Assembly (NCBI RefSeq): GCF_019468565.1
Contig: NZ_CP080521.1
Location: 9,176,001-9,240,000 of the forward strand
From: Pseudonocardia sp. DSM 110487
GTDB taxonomy: Bacteria; Actinomycetota; Actinomycetes; Mycobacteriales; Pseudonocardiaceae
DNA length: 64,000 nucleotides
Direction of reading: 5' to 3'
The notes under the pieces were generated by a model that ran no database searches, was not told the DNA's origin, and worked only from the letters and a program-made list of their open reading frames with translations. Made by a program: the position numbers and the translations under genes. Positions 7,599 to 16,324 of this stretch are shown one piece after another (the stretch's first letter is position 1; the number at the start of each line of letters is the position of its first letter).

Positions 7599-8981
7599 TC
7601 AGAGAGACTTGAGCTCCTCGGTCACCTCCGCGACGCTCTTCTTCGCGTCGCCGAAGAGCATCGAGGTGTTGTCGGCGTAGAACAGCGGGTTGTCGATGCC
7701 GGCGAAGCCACTGCTCATCGAACGCTTGAGCACGATCACCGAGTGGCTCTCGTCGACGTTGAGGATCGGCATCCCGTAGATGGGCGAGCCTGCATCGTTG
7801 CGGGCCGCCGGGTTGGTGACGTCGTTCGCCCCGATCACCAACGTGACGTCGGTGCGGGTGAACTCGCCGTTGATCTCGTCCATCTCCTTGAGCGCGTCGT
7901 AGGAGACGTCGGCCTCGGCGAGCAGCACGTTCATGTGCCCCGGCATCCGGCCAGCAACGGGGTGGATGGCGTACTTGACCTCCACACCCTTGCCCTCCAG
8001 CAGGTCGGCCATCTCCTTGACCGCGTGCTGGGCCTGCGCCACCGCCATCCCGTACCCGGGCACGACGATCACCTGCGACGCGTACGCCATCTGGATCGCC
8101 GCGTCGGCCGCGGACGTCGACTTCACGGTGCGCTCCACACCGTCGTCCGCCCCGGGCAGGGTGGTGGTGCCGCCGAACCCGCCCGCGACGATCGCCGGGA
8201 TCGAACGGTTCATCGCCGTGGCCATCAGATTGGTCAGGATCGAGCCGGACGCCCCGACGATCATGCCGGCGACGATCATGGCGGTGTTGTCCAGCGCGAG
8301 ACCGGCGGCCGCGGCCGAGAGCCCGGTGAGGGCGTTGAGCAGCGAGATCACCACCGGCATGTCGGCGCCGCCGATCGGCAGCACCACCAGCACGCCGAGC
8401 ACCGCGGCCAGCACCAGCAGGGCGACGATCCAGATCTGCGGTGCCCCGCCCATACCGGCCGCGACAGCACAGACGACCGCGCCGAGCAGCAGGAGGCCGT
8501 TGACGAACTGCTGCGCCTTGCCCAGCCCGATGGGGCGCCCCGGGAGGATCTCCTGCAGCTTGCCGAACGCGATCAGCGAGCCCCAGAAGGAGATCGACCC
8601 GACGATCGCTGCGAACATCGACGCCACGATCACGTGCCCGGGCTCGGCGAGGAAGCCGTCCGTGGTGCGGAACTCCGACCACGCGATGAGCGCCACCGCC
8701 CCGCCGCCGACGCCGTTGAACAGCGCCACCATCTGCGGCATCGCGGTCATCTTCACCTGCCGGGCGGACGGCACGCCCAGCGCCGTGCCGACCACGAGGC
8801 CGACCACGATCAGCAGCCAGTTGTGCTCCACTTGCAGCAGCGTGGCCACCACCGCGAGCGCCATGCCTGCGGCGGCGATCCAGTTGCCGCGCACCGCCGT
8901 CTTCGGGCCGGTGAGGCCCATCAGGCCGTAGATGAAGAGCGCGAACGCGACGATGTAGAGGATCGCGACGAGAGCGTCCAT
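7599..8981 (-). CDS. pntB: NAD(P) transhydrogenase subunit beta
   Basis: A 460-residue subunit of the proton-translocating transhydrogenase, which uses proton-motive force to make NADPH from NADH. About the first 270 residues are the membrane domain (IYGLMGLTGPKTAVRGNWIAA and several helices); the last 180 form the NADP(H)-binding domain III, with VPGYGMAVAQAQHAVKEMADLL, HPVAGRMPGHMNVLLAEADV and VIGANDVTNPAARNDAGSPI. Length and domain order are normal. Its ATG overlaps the pntAB stop by one base (TGATG). Third gene of a coupled three-gene operon. Confidence 0.96.
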   Translation of the reverse strand: MDALVAILYIVAFALFIYGLMGLTGPKTAVRGNWIAAAGMALAVVATLLQVEHNWLLIVVGLVVGTALGVPSARQVKMTAMPQMVALFNGVGGGAVALIAWSEFRTTDGFLAEPGHVIVASMFAAIVGSISFWGSLIAFGKLQEILPGRPIGLGKAQQFVNGLLLLGAVVCAVAAGMGGAPQIWIVALLVLAAVLGVLVVLPIGGADMPVVISLLNALTGLSAAAAGLALDNTAMIVAGMIVGASGSILTNLMATAMNRSIPAIVAGGFGGTTTLPGADDGVERTVKSTSAADAAIQMAYASQVIVVPGYGMAVAQAQHAVKEMADLLEGKGVEVKYAIHPVAGRMPGHMNVLLAEADVSYDALKEMDEINGEFTRTDVTLVIGANDVTNPAARNDAGSPIYGMPILNVDESHSVIVLKRSMSSGFAGIDNPLFYADNTSMLFGDAKKSVAEVTEELKSL

Positions 8982-9319
8982 CAGGAGTCGCCCTTCCCGT
9001 TCGACGCGATCTTCTCCGCGGCCGGGGCCTGCGGCTTGGCCTTGAACATGCCGAGCATCCGGTCGGTCACGAGGAAGCCACCGATCACGTTGATCATGCC
9101 GAACGCGATGGCGACGACCAGGAGGATCGCGTCCACGACCGACGGGTTCTCCAGGTGGCCGAGCACGATCAGGCCACCGAGCAGCACGATGCCGTGGATC
9201 GCGTTGGTGCCCGACATCAGCGGCGTGTGCAGCGTGTTGGGCACCTTCGAGATCACCGCGAAGCCGACGAAGCCGGCCAGCACCAGGATCGCGAGGTTCG
9301 CCAGCAGTCCGGTTTCCAT
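8981..9319 (-). CDS. pntAB: NAD(P) transhydrogenase subunit alpha, membrane part (alpha-2)
   Basis: A 112-residue membrane protein corresponding to the C-terminal transmembrane part of the E. coli alpha subunit; in actinobacteria and some proteobacteria this is a separate gene. Three hydrophobic segments are visible, with the conserved ISKVPNTLHTPLMSGTNAIHGI loop between the first two. Together with PntB it forms the proton channel. One-base overlaps on both sides couple it to pntAA and pntB. Confidence 0.94.
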   Translation of the reverse strand: METGLLANLAILVLAGFVGFAVISKVPNTLHTPLMSGTNAIHGIVLLGGLIVLGHLENPSVVDAILLVVAIAFGMINVIGGFLVTDRMLGMFKAKPQAPAAEKIASNGKGDS

Positions 9320-10425
9320 CAGTCCCTCCCGCGGGTGACGCAGGACTTCGCGAGCACCTCGTCGTCCCAGTTCGGCGCGACGGCGCCGGACTCGTCCAGC
9401 ATCAGTTCGAGCAGCGCCGAGACGTTGCGGGCGTACAGCTCCGACGCGTGCTCGGGCATCGTGGCCGGCAGGTTCAGCGGGGCCGCGATGGTGACGTCGT
9501 GCTTGACGACCACCTTGCCGGCCTCGGTGAGCTCGCAGTTGCCGCCGCTCTCCCCTGCCAGGTCCACGACCACACTGCCGGGGCGCATGCCCTTCACGGC
9601 CGCGGCGGTGACCAGCGTCGGCGCGGTGCGGCCGGGCACGTTCGCCGTGGTGATGACGACGTCGAAGCCGGTGATCGCCTCCTCGAGGCGCCTCTGCTGC
9701 TCGGACCGCTCCTCGGCCGTGAGCTCACGGGCGTACCCGCCCTCACCCGCGGCCTCGATCCCGAGGTCGAGCCACTGGGCGCCGAGGGAGCGCACCTGGT
9801 CGGCCACCTCGGGACGCACGTCGTAGCCGGTGGTGCGCGCGCCCAGCCGCTTCGCGGTGGCCAGCGCCTGCAGCCCCGCGACGCCGACGCCGAGCACCAG
9901 CGCCGTGGCCGGCTTCACGGTGCCCGCCGCCGTGGTGAGCATCGGGAAGAACCGGGTGCTCTGCTCCGCGGCGAGCAGCACGGCCTTGTAGCCGGCCACG
10001 TTCGCCTGCGACGACAGCGCGTCCATCGACTGCGCACGGGAGATGCGCGGGATCGCCTCCATGGCGAAGGCCTGCACCCCCGCCTTCGCCAGCGCATCGA
10101 CGGTCTCCGGTGACGTCAGCGGCGAGAGGAAGCCGATCAGCGTGCCGCCCTCGCGCAGCTTGCCGATCTCCTCGTCCGTCGGCGGGTTGACCTTGGCCAC
10201 GACGTCGCACGCCCACGGATCCCCGACCGTGGCGCCCACCTGCGTGAACAACTCGTCGGGGATGAGTGCGCCGAGCCCGGCCCCGGCCTCGACCACGACG
10301 TCCACACCCCGCGTCCGAAGCTTCTCGACGACCTTGGGCACCATGGCGACCCGGCGCTCCCCGGCGGCAGACTCGCGCGGCACCCCGACGGTGGTCCGCC
10401 GCGGTACTGTGGATTCTGTATTCAC
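9319..10425 (-). CDS. pntAA: NAD(P) transhydrogenase subunit alpha, NAD-binding part (alpha-1)
   Basis: A 368-residue soluble subunit with the alanine dehydrogenase/PNT fold, binding NAD(H). Visible family blocks are GVPRESAAGERRVAMVPKVVEKL at the N-terminus, the NAD-binding ALVLGVGVAGLQALATAKRLGA (GxGxxG) near the middle, and TTANVPGRTAPTLVTAAAVKGM with GSVVVDLAGESGGNCELT. It is the first gene of the pnt operon; start ATG 10425. The 256-bp space upstream holds a long hairpin and the 3' side of map. Confidence 0.95.
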   Translation of the reverse strand: MNTESTVPRRTTVGVPRESAAGERRVAMVPKVVEKLRTRGVDVVVEAGAGLGALIPDELFTQVGATVGDPWACDVVAKVNPPTDEEIGKLREGGTLIGFLSPLTSPETVDALAKAGVQAFAMEAIPRISRAQSMDALSSQANVAGYKAVLLAAEQSTRFFPMLTTAAGTVKPATALVLGVGVAGLQALATAKRLGARTTGYDVRPEVADQVRSLGAQWLDLGIEAAGEGGYARELTAEERSEQQRRLEEAITGFDVVITTANVPGRTAPTLVTAAAVKGMRPGSVVVDLAGESGGNCELTEAGKVVVKHDVTIAAPLNLPATMPEHASELYARNVSALLELMLDESGAVAPNWDDEVLAKSCVTRGRD

Positions 10426-10574
10426 AAGACCGGAGCCTAGCCCACGTCACCCCCGATCAGGGGACGAGTGTGACGTGCGCGGCCCTGAACCCGCAGTTCG
10501 GGGCACCGAGGCCAACCCAGGGGGCCTTCGATGGCGCCGCGCATCGGACACCGCCCCACGCGCCGCCACGGGCG

Positions 10575-10644
10575 ACTTCACACACCCAGTGCCCGCTTCA
10601 CACAAAGCCGGCCCTGTGTGAAGCGGACACTGAGTGTGTGAAGT
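10575..10644. repeat. 30-bp inverted repeat (two mismatches), downstream of map
   Basis: Arms at 10575-10604 and 10615-10644 pair over 30 bp with two mismatches and enclose a 10-nt loop. It lies 38 bp beyond the map stop and upstream of pntAA, in the direction in which the secY-adk-map transcript would end, so it can act as its terminator. Like the hairpins at 6198 and 7550 it is long, GC-poor relative to its surroundings, and lacks a U-tract. Confidence 0.8.
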
Positions 10645-10681
10645 GGCCATCGGCCGGGGGCGAGAGCTCCCGGCAGAGGGG

Positions 10682-11503
10682 TCAGGGGAGGGTGAGGATG
10701 CGGGGGCCGTCGTCCGTGACGGCGACGCTGTGCTCCCAGTGCACCGCTCGGCTGCCATCGGCGGTGACGACCGTCCAGCCGTCGTCGAGCTCGCGGGTCT
10801 CCGGATCGCCCGCGGTGAGCATCGGCTCCACGGCGAGGGCCATCCCGGTGACCAGCCGCGGCCCCTGTCCGGGGTCGCCGTAGTTGGGCAGGAACGGGTC
10901 CATGTGCATCGAGGTGCCGATGCCGTGCCCGCCGTACTCGGCGACGATCCCGTACTTCACGCCGTCGCGCTCGCCCGCGGCCTCGGCGGCCACCTGCACG
11001 GCGTGCGAGATGTCCGTGAGCCTGCCGTCGGCGCGCACCGCGGCGATGCCGGCGTGCAGCGCCTCCTCGCAGGCGGCCGACAATGCGAGGTCGGCGGGCG
11101 AGACCGCTCCGATCGGGATGGTCACCGCGGCGTCACCGTGCCAGCCGTCGAGGATCGCTCCGCAGTCGACGGAGATCAGGTCACCGTCGGCGAGGATCTG
11201 GGAGGCCGCCGGGATGCCGTGCACGATCTGCTCGTTCACCGAGGCGCAGATCGACGCCGGGTAGTCGTGGTAACCGAGGAACGACGGGGTCGCCCCACCG
11301 TCGCGGATGGTCTGCTCGGCCAGCGCGTCCAGCTCGGCGGTGCTCACGCCGGCCTTCGCCGCCTCGACGACCGCGGCGAGCGTACGGGCCACGAGAGCAC
11401 CCGCGGCGCGCATCGCGTCGAGCTCACCGGGGGTCTTCAGCTCGATGTCCCGGCCTCGCCACCGGGCGATGAACCCGCGAACGCCCCCGCGTCCCGCGTT
11501 CAT
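10682..11503 (-). CDS. map: Methionine aminopeptidase, type I
   Basis: A 273-residue metalloprotease that removes the initiator methionine from new proteins. The five metal ligands of the family are visible in order: Asp in ISVDCGAIL, Asp in HGDAAVTIP, His in YGGHGIGTSMH, Glu in ALAVEPMLT and Glu in VHWEHSVAV. The substrate His is in HDYPASICASVNEQIVHG. The ATG overlaps the adk stop (ATGA). Secretion, nucleotide metabolism and N-terminal processing genes in the order secY-adk-map are typical after the ribosomal cluster. Confidence 0.96.
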   Translation of the reverse strand: MNAGRGGVRGFIARWRGRDIELKTPGELDAMRAAGALVARTLAAVVEAAKAGVSTAELDALAEQTIRDGGATPSFLGYHDYPASICASVNEQIVHGIPAASQILADGDLISVDCGAILDGWHGDAAVTIPIGAVSPADLALSAACEEALHAGIAAVRADGRLTDISHAVQVAAEAAGERDGVKYGIVAEYGGHGIGTSMHMDPFLPNYGDPGQGPRLVTGMALAVEPMLTAGDPETRELDDGWTVVTADGSRAVHWEHSVAVTDDGPRILTLP

Positions 11504-12054
11504 CGCTCGCGCAGCGCGTCGGACACCCGGTCGGTGATCTCCTCGACGGCCCCGACGGCGTTGATCGTGACGAGCCGGTCGCTGTAGTGCTCCAGGAGCG
11601 GCGCCGTCTCGTCGCGGTAGACCTGCTGGCGGCGCCGGATGACGTCCTCGGTGTCGTCGGTGCGACCACGGCCCAGCAGGCGACGCACCAGCTCGTCCTC
11701 TGGCACCTTCAGCTCGACGACCGTGTCGATGTCCTCGCTGCGCTCGGCCAGGAGCTGGTCGAGCGAGTTCGCCTGGCTCAGATTGCGCGGGAAGCCGTCG
11801 AGGACGAACCCCTTGACGGCGTCGTCCTCGGCGAGGCGATCGCGCATCATGGCGATGGTGACGCTGTCCGGCACCAGATCGCCCGCGTCGATGTAGCGCT
11901 TGGCCTCCAGCCCGATCGGCGTCTCCGCGCCGGGCTGCAGGTTGGCGCGGAACAGGTCACCACTGGAGATGTGCGGCACGTCCAGACGCTCCGCGAGACG
12001 CACCGCCTGGGTGCCCTTGCCCGCGCCTGGTGGACCGACCAAAAGAAGACGCAC
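11500..12054 (-). CDS. adk: Adenylate kinase, short (LID-less) type
   Basis: A 184-residue kinase that interconverts ATP, ADP and AMP. The P-loop is GPPGAGKGT at residues 7-15, the AMP-binding part ISSGDLFR and the DGFPRNLSQA motif are present. The segment after LLGRGRTDD is short, so this is the LID-truncated form usual in actinobacteria, not the long zinc or non-zinc type. I chose the GTG at 12054 because AGGAGG lies 10 nt upstream; an in-frame extension of nine residues upstream would start before that ribosome-binding site. Its stop overlaps the map start. Confidence 0.95.
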   Translation of the reverse strand: MRLLLVGPPGAGKGTQAVRLAERLDVPHISSGDLFRANLQPGAETPIGLEAKRYIDAGDLVPDSVTIAMMRDRLAEDDAVKGFVLDGFPRNLSQANSLDQLLAERSEDIDTVVELKVPEDELVRRLLGRGRTDDTEDVIRRRQQVYRDETAPLLEHYSDRLVTINAVGAVEEITDRVSDALRER

Positions 12055-12109
12055 GCGACACCGACCTCCTGAACTCGACAACGAACCGAACCCGACCGAC
12101 TGCTCGACG

Positions 12110-13417
12110 CTAACGCAGGAAACCGTCGTACTTGCGTTGCATGAGCTGGCTCTCGATCTGTTTGACTGTGTCGAGGCCCACTCCGACCATGATCAGCACA
12201 GCCGTTCCCCCGAAGGGGAAGTTCTGGTTCTGGCCCGAGCCGGTGATGCCGAGGAAGAAGTTCGGCAGCACGGCGATGATGCCGAGGTACAGGGAGCCGG
12301 GCAGCGTGATGCGGGACAGGACGAACTGCAGGTACTCCGCGGTCGGCCGGCCCGGCCGGATGCCGGGGATGAACCCGCCGAACTTCTTCATCTCGTCGGC
12401 CCGTTCCTCGGGGTTGAACGTGATGCCGACGTAGAAGTAGGTGAAGAAGATGATCAGAGCGATGTAGAGCGTGATGTGCACCCAGCTGGACTGATCGACC
12501 AGGTAGGTCTGCACGAACTGCTGGAACCCGCCGCCGGTGGTGCCGGCCAGCCGCGAGATCAGGTCCGGCAGGTACAGCAGCGACGAACCGAAGATGACCG
12601 GGATGACGCCGGCCTGGTTGACCTTCAGCGGCAGGTAGGTGGACGTGCCGCCGTACATGCGACGTCCGACCATCCGCTTGGCGTACTGCACCGGGATGCG
12701 GCGCTGGCCCTGCTCGACGAACACCACGCTCGCGATGATCGCCAGCCCGAAGAAGCAGACGCCCGCGAAGACGAGGCCGCCGTTCTGCAGGATGTTGGCG
12801 CCCTCGGCGGGGATCCGGGCCGCGATCGAGGTGAAGATCAGCAGCGACATGCCGTTGCCGATACCGCGCTCGCCGACCTGCTCGCCCAGCCACATGATGA
12901 CCGCGGTGCCGGCCGTCATCACGATCACGATGACCGACAGCGTGAAGATGTTCGACTCGGGGATCACCGGGAGGGAGCAGTTGGTGAACAGCTGCCCCCG
13001 GTCCGCCAGCGCCACGATGCCGGTGGCCTGCAGGACGGCGAGCGCGATCGTGAGGTAGCGGGTGTACTGGGTCAGCTTGTTCTGACCCGACGACCCTTCC
13101 TTCTTAAGCTGCTCGAAGCGCGGGATGACCACCGTGAGGAGCTGGACGATGATGCTCGCGGTGATGTACGGCATGATGCCGAGCGCGAAGATCGACAACT
13201 GCAGCAGTGCGCCGCCGGAGAACAGGTTGATCAGCGAGTAGATGCTCGAGCTGTCGCTCTGCTCGACCTGCTCGAGGCACTCCTGGATGTTCGGGTACGA
13301 CACCCCGGGCGAGGGGATCGAGCACCCGAGCCGGTACACCGCGATGATCCCCAGCGTGAAGAGGATCTTCTTCCGCAGGTCAGGCGTGGTCAGTGCCGAC
13401 CGAAAAGCGCTGAGCAC
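12110..13417 (-). CDS. secY: Preprotein translocase subunit SecY
   Basis: A 435-residue channel protein with ten membrane segments that forms the Sec translocon with SecE/SecG. Recognisable blocks are the GCSIPSPGV start of helix 1, the plug-region SIYSLINLFSGGALLQLSIFALGIMPYITASIIVQLL, and VIPVIFGSSLLYLP in the middle. The GTG at 13417 has AGGAGG 8 nt upstream. It is separated from rplO by a strong hairpin (13562-13593), so secY-adk-map is probably transcribed from its own promoter in the 144 bp before the gene; I found no convincing -35/-10 pair there. Confidence 0.97.
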   Translation of the reverse strand: MLSAFRSALTTPDLRKKILFTLGIIAVYRLGCSIPSPGVSYPNIQECLEQVEQSDSSSIYSLINLFSGGALLQLSIFALGIMPYITASIIVQLLTVVIPRFEQLKKEGSSGQNKLTQYTRYLTIALAVLQATGIVALADRGQLFTNCSLPVIPESNIFTLSVIVIVMTAGTAVIMWLGEQVGERGIGNGMSLLIFTSIAARIPAEGANILQNGGLVFAGVCFFGLAIIASVVFVEQGQRRIPVQYAKRMVGRRMYGGTSTYLPLKVNQAGVIPVIFGSSLLYLPDLISRLAGTTGGGFQQFVQTYLVDQSSWVHITLYIALIIFFTYFYVGITFNPEERADEMKKFGGFIPGIRPGRPTAEYLQFVLSRITLPGSLYLGIIAVLPNFFLGITGSGQNQNFPFGGTAVLIMVGVGLDTVKQIESQLMQRKYDGFLR

Positions 13418-13561
13418 TCGGTGATCCTCCTGTACTGGGTGGCCCGCTCCACGGCGGACCCCGTCCGTCGCAATCGAAAGCGACGCTCGCCGGGCTCCCG
13501 CTTGACTTCGACGAACCCGGGCAGGAACGACTCTAACAGCGGCCGCCCCACCCGTACGGCA

Positions 13562-13593
13562 CGGACCGGGACCTAAGCGTAGGCCCCGGTCCG
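13562..13593 (-). terminator. Hairpin terminator after rplO
   Basis: A 9-bp stem (13562-13570 with 13585-13593) continues, after one A-C mismatch, into a 4-bp stem (13572-13575 with 13580-13583) closed by the tetraloop agcg. It lies 22 bp past the rplO stop on the transcribed strand, between the ribosomal operon and secY. No U-tract follows, as is common in actinobacteria. Confidence 0.7.
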
Positions 13594-13614
13594 CACCGAA
13601 CAGGCGTGAACTCT

Positions 13615-14064
13615 CTAGAGTTCGGTGGCGGTGCCACCCGCGGCCGTGATCTTGTCACGGGCGCTGCCGGAGAAGGCGTGGGCACTCACGGTGAGCGCGA
13701 CGCCGTCCAGGTCGCCGTTGCCGAGGACCTTGACCAGCTGGTTGCGCCGCACCGCGCCGGCCGCGACGAGCTCGTCGGGGCCGACGGCGCCGCCCTCGGG
13801 GAACAGCTGGGCGAGGTCGCCCACGTTCACCACCTGGTACTCGACGCGGAACCGGTTCTTGAAGCCCTTGAGCTTCGGCAGCCGCATGTGCAGCGGCATC
13901 TGGCCACCCTCGAAGGCGGGCGAGACCGTCTTGCGTGCCTTGGTGCCCTTGGTACCGCGACCGGCGGTCTTGCCGCGCTTGCCGCCTTCGCCTCGGCCGA
14001 CCCGGGTCTTCTCGGTCTTGGCGCCCGGGGCAGGCCGGAGGTGATGGAGCTTGATGACGCTCAT
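13615..14064 (-). CDS. rplO: Ribosomal protein L15
   Basis: A 149-residue large-subunit protein. The N-terminal Gly/Arg/Lys-rich RNA-binding tail (HLRPAPGAKTEKTRVGRGEG, GKRGKTAGRGTKG) and the FEGGQMPLHMRLPKLKGF motif identify it. The ATG at 14064 shares one base with the rpmD stop (TGATG). It is the last gene of the long ribosomal operon before the hairpin at 13562-13593. Confidence 0.97.
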   Translation of the reverse strand: MSVIKLHHLRPAPGAKTEKTRVGRGEGGKRGKTAGRGTKGTKARKTVSPAFEGGQMPLHMRLPKLKGFKNRFRVEYQVVNVGDLAQLFPEGGAVGPDELVAAGAVRRNQLVKVLGNGDLDGVALTVSAHAFSGSARDKITAAGGTATEL

Positions 14065-14252
14065 CAGGAGCTCACCTCCTCGACCGTCACGAGGTGCCGG
14101 ACGGTCTTGATCATGCCGCGGATCTGCGAGTTGTCGTCCCGCTCGACCTGCTGGCGGATCTTGCGCAGCCCGAGCGAGAGCAACGTGGCGCGCTGGTTCT
14201 GCTTGCACCCGATGCTGCTGCGCACCTGGGTGATCACGAGCTTTCCGGCCAT
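14064..14252 (-). CDS. rpmD: Ribosomal protein L30
   Basis: A 62-residue large-subunit protein. The VTQVRSxIG(C/T)KQNQRATLLSLGL start and the IRGMIKTVRHLVTVEEV end are those of bacterial L30. I chose the ATG at 14252, 5 nt after GAGG, over a GTG directly before it; it overlaps the rpsE stop. Coupled on both sides. Confidence 0.95.
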   Translation of the reverse strand: MAGKLVITQVRSSIGCKQNQRATLLSLGLRKIRQQVERDDNSQIRGMIKTVRHLVTVEEVSS

Positions 14253-14881
14253 CACGACCTCGCACCCTGCGCGGCGGCCGCACGGGCCCGCAGCATCTCG
14301 GCGGGGGCAACGTCCTCGAGCGGCAGGCCGCGGCGGGCCGCCACCTCCTCGGGACGCTGGATCTGCTTCAGCGCGTCCACCGTGGCGTGCACGATGTTGA
14401 TCGCGTTGTCGCTACCGAGCGACTTCGACAGGACGTCGTGGATGCCGGCGCACTCCAGCACGGCACGCACCGGACCACCGGCGATGACACCGGTACCGGG
14501 GCTCGCCGGGCGGAGCATGACGACACCGGCCGCGGCCTCGCCCTGCACGCGGTGCACGATCGTGCCGCCGATGCGCGGGACGCGGAAGAAGTTCTTCTTC
14601 GCCTCCTCGACGCCCTTGGCGATCGCCGCCGGCACCTCCTTGGCCTTGCCGTAGCCGACGCCGACCATGCCGTCGCCGTCACCCACGATCATCAGGGCGG
14701 TGAAGCTGAAGCGCCGACCACCCTTGACGACCTTGGCCACGCGGTTGATCGTGACCAGGCGCTCGATGTACGGGGTCTTGTCCTGGGCCGCCCCGCCACG
14801 GCCTCCGTCCCGGCGGTCCCGGCGGTCGCGGTTGTCGCCGCCACCGGGCCCTCCGCCGTCACGCCGCGTGCGTCCCGGCAT
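14252..14881 (-). CDS. rpsE: Ribosomal protein S5
   Basis: A 209-residue small-subunit protein. The first 32 residues are a low-complexity Arg/Gly/Asp tail, longer than in E. coli but usual in actinobacteria. The core shows IERLVTINRVAKVVKGGRRF (the loop where ram and spectinomycin-resistance changes occur in other species), GDGDGMVGVGYGKAKEVP and the second-domain GTGVIAGGPVRAVLE. Confidence 0.96.
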   Translation of the reverse strand: MPGRTRRDGGGPGGGDNRDRRDRRDGGRGGAAQDKTPYIERLVTINRVAKVVKGGRRFSFTALMIVGDGDGMVGVGYGKAKEVPAAIAKGVEEAKKNFFRVPRIGGTIVHRVQGEAAAGVVMLRPASPGTGVIAGGPVRAVLECAGIHDVLSKSLGSDNAINIVHATVDALKQIQRPEEVAARRGLPLEDVAPAEMLRARAAAAQGARS

Positions 14882-14912
14882 CAGACGTTCCCTTCCATCA
14901 GTGAAACCATCA

Positions 14913-15317
14913 TCAGAACTCCAGACCGCCCTCGCGGGCGGCGTCGGCCAGCGCGGCGATCCGACCGTGGTAGTCGTAGCCGCCCCGGTCGAAGACCACG
15001 GCGGTGACGCCGGCCTCGCGGGCGCGGGCGGCCACCAGCTCGCCGACCTTCGTCGCGCGGGCCTTCTTGTCGCCGTCCAGCGCGCGGACGTCGGCTTCGA
15101 GCGAGGACGCCGCGGCCAGCGTGCGGCCGGCGACGTCGTCGATCAGCTGCACTAGGATGTGCCGCGAGCTGCGCTTGACGGCGAGACGCGGCCGGTCGGC
15201 GCTGCCGACGACCTTCTTGCGCAGGCGGGCGTGCCGGCGGGTGATCGCGGTGCGGCGCTTGGCCGACACCTGGGAAGCGGTGCGCTTCCGGGCGTTGGCG
15301 GAAATCGTCTCAGCCAT
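14913..15317 (-). CDS. rplR: Ribosomal protein L18
   Basis: A 134-residue 5S-rRNA-binding protein. Family blocks are RLRKKVVGSADRPRLAVKRS, HILVQLIDD and VVFDRGGYDYHGRIAALADAAREGGL at the end. I chose the ATG at 15317, overlapping the rplF stop; a GTG immediately upstream is also in frame. Confidence 0.95.
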   Translation of the reverse strand: MAETISANARKRTASQVSAKRRTAITRRHARLRKKVVGSADRPRLAVKRSSRHILVQLIDDVAGRTLAAASSLEADVRALDGDKKARATKVGELVAARAREAGVTAVVFDRGGYDYHGRIAALADAAREGGLEF

Positions 15318-15856
15318 CACTTACCCGTCTTTCCGACCTTGCGGCGGACGTTCTCGCCCGCGTACCGCACACCCTTGCCCTTGTACGGCTCGGGCTTGCG
15401 GATCTTGCGGATGTTGGCTGCGGTCTCGCCGACCAGCTGCTTGTCGATGCCGCTGACCGAGAACCGGGTGGGCGCCTCCACCGCGAAGGTGATGCCCTCC
15501 GGCGGCTCCACCACGACAGGGTGGCTGAAGCCGAGCGCGAACTCGAGGTTGGAGCCCTTCAACGCCACGCGGTAACCGACGCCGACGATCTCCAGCTTCT
15601 TCTCGTAGCCGGACGTGACGCCGACGACCAGGTTGTTGACCAGCGAGCGGGTGAGACCGTGGTAGGCCTTGCTGCGGCGCTCGTCGTCAGGGCGCTTCAC
15701 GAGGATGGCGCCGTCGTCACCGCGCTCGACCGAGATCGGCTCGATGACGGTGTGCGACAGAGTGCCCTTGGGGCCCTTCACGGTCACCGTGCGGCCGTCG
15801 ATGGAGACGTCCACCCCAGCGGGCACGGTGACGGGCAGCTTCCCGATACGGGACAT
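15317..15856 (-). CDS. rplF: Ribosomal protein L6
   Basis: A 179-residue large-subunit protein of two related beta-alpha domains. It starts MSRIGKLPVTVPAGVDV and ends with the C-terminal GKGVRYAGENVRRKVGKTGK; the family's KPEPYKGKGV is present. The ATG at 15856 is set by homology of the N-terminus; a long upstream in-frame stretch overlaps rpsH and is not coding. Confidence 0.96.
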   Translation of the reverse strand: MSRIGKLPVTVPAGVDVSIDGRTVTVKGPKGTLSHTVIEPISVERGDDGAILVKRPDDERRSKAYHGLTRSLVNNLVVGVTSGYEKKLEIVGVGYRVALKGSNLEFALGFSHPVVVEPPEGITFAVEAPTRFSVSGIDKQLVGETAANIRKIRKPEPYKGKGVRYAGENVRRKVGKTGK

Positions 15857-15869
15857 GTCTTCTACCCCC

Positions 15870-16268
15870 TCACCAGACGTAGGCGAGGACTTCCCCGCCC
15901 ACGCCGTTCTTCTTGGCCTGCTTGTCGGTCTGCAGACCGCTCGACGTCGAGATGATCGCGACGCCGAGGCCACCGAGGACCCGGGGCAGGGTGGTGTTCT
16001 TGGCGTACACGCGCAGGCCGGGCTTCGACACGCGCCGGAGGCCGGCGATGCTGCGCTCCCGGTTGCGCCCGTACTTGAGCTCGATGACCAGGTTCTTGCC
16101 GACCTCGGCGTCCTCCACGTGGTGGGAGGCGATGTAACCCTCCTTCTGGAGGATCTCCGCGATCGAGACCTTGAGCTTCGAGTGCGGCATGACCACGCGG
16201 TCGTGGTACGCCGAGTTGGCATTGCGCAGACGCGTGAGCATGTCTGCGATGGGGTCGGTCATCGTCAT
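15870..16268 (-). CDS. rpsH: Ribosomal protein S8
   Basis: A 132-residue 16S-rRNA-binding protein, also the translational repressor of the spc operon in E. coli. TDPIADMLTRLRNANSA is the family start, and the C-terminal STSSGLQTDKQAKKNGVGGE is intact. Two ATGs (16268 and 16262) are possible; neither has a strong Shine-Dalgarno. Confidence 0.95.
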   Translation of the reverse strand: MTMTDPIADMLTRLRNANSAYHDRVVMPHSKLKVSIAEILQKEGYIASHHVEDAEVGKNLVIELKYGRNRERSIAGLRRVSKPGLRVYAKNTTLPRVLGGLGVAIISTSSGLQTDKQAKKNGVGGEVLAYVW

Positions 16269-16324
16269 GTGACGTCGTCACTTTCCCGCCGTGGTTCCCC
16301 TCGCGGGGCCTGCGGCGAACGGGA

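Noticed and set aside
12054..12081. Longer N-terminus for adenylate kinase
   Set aside because: The extra nine residues would lie over the Shine-Dalgarno AGGAGG; GTG at 12054 gives the normal family start.
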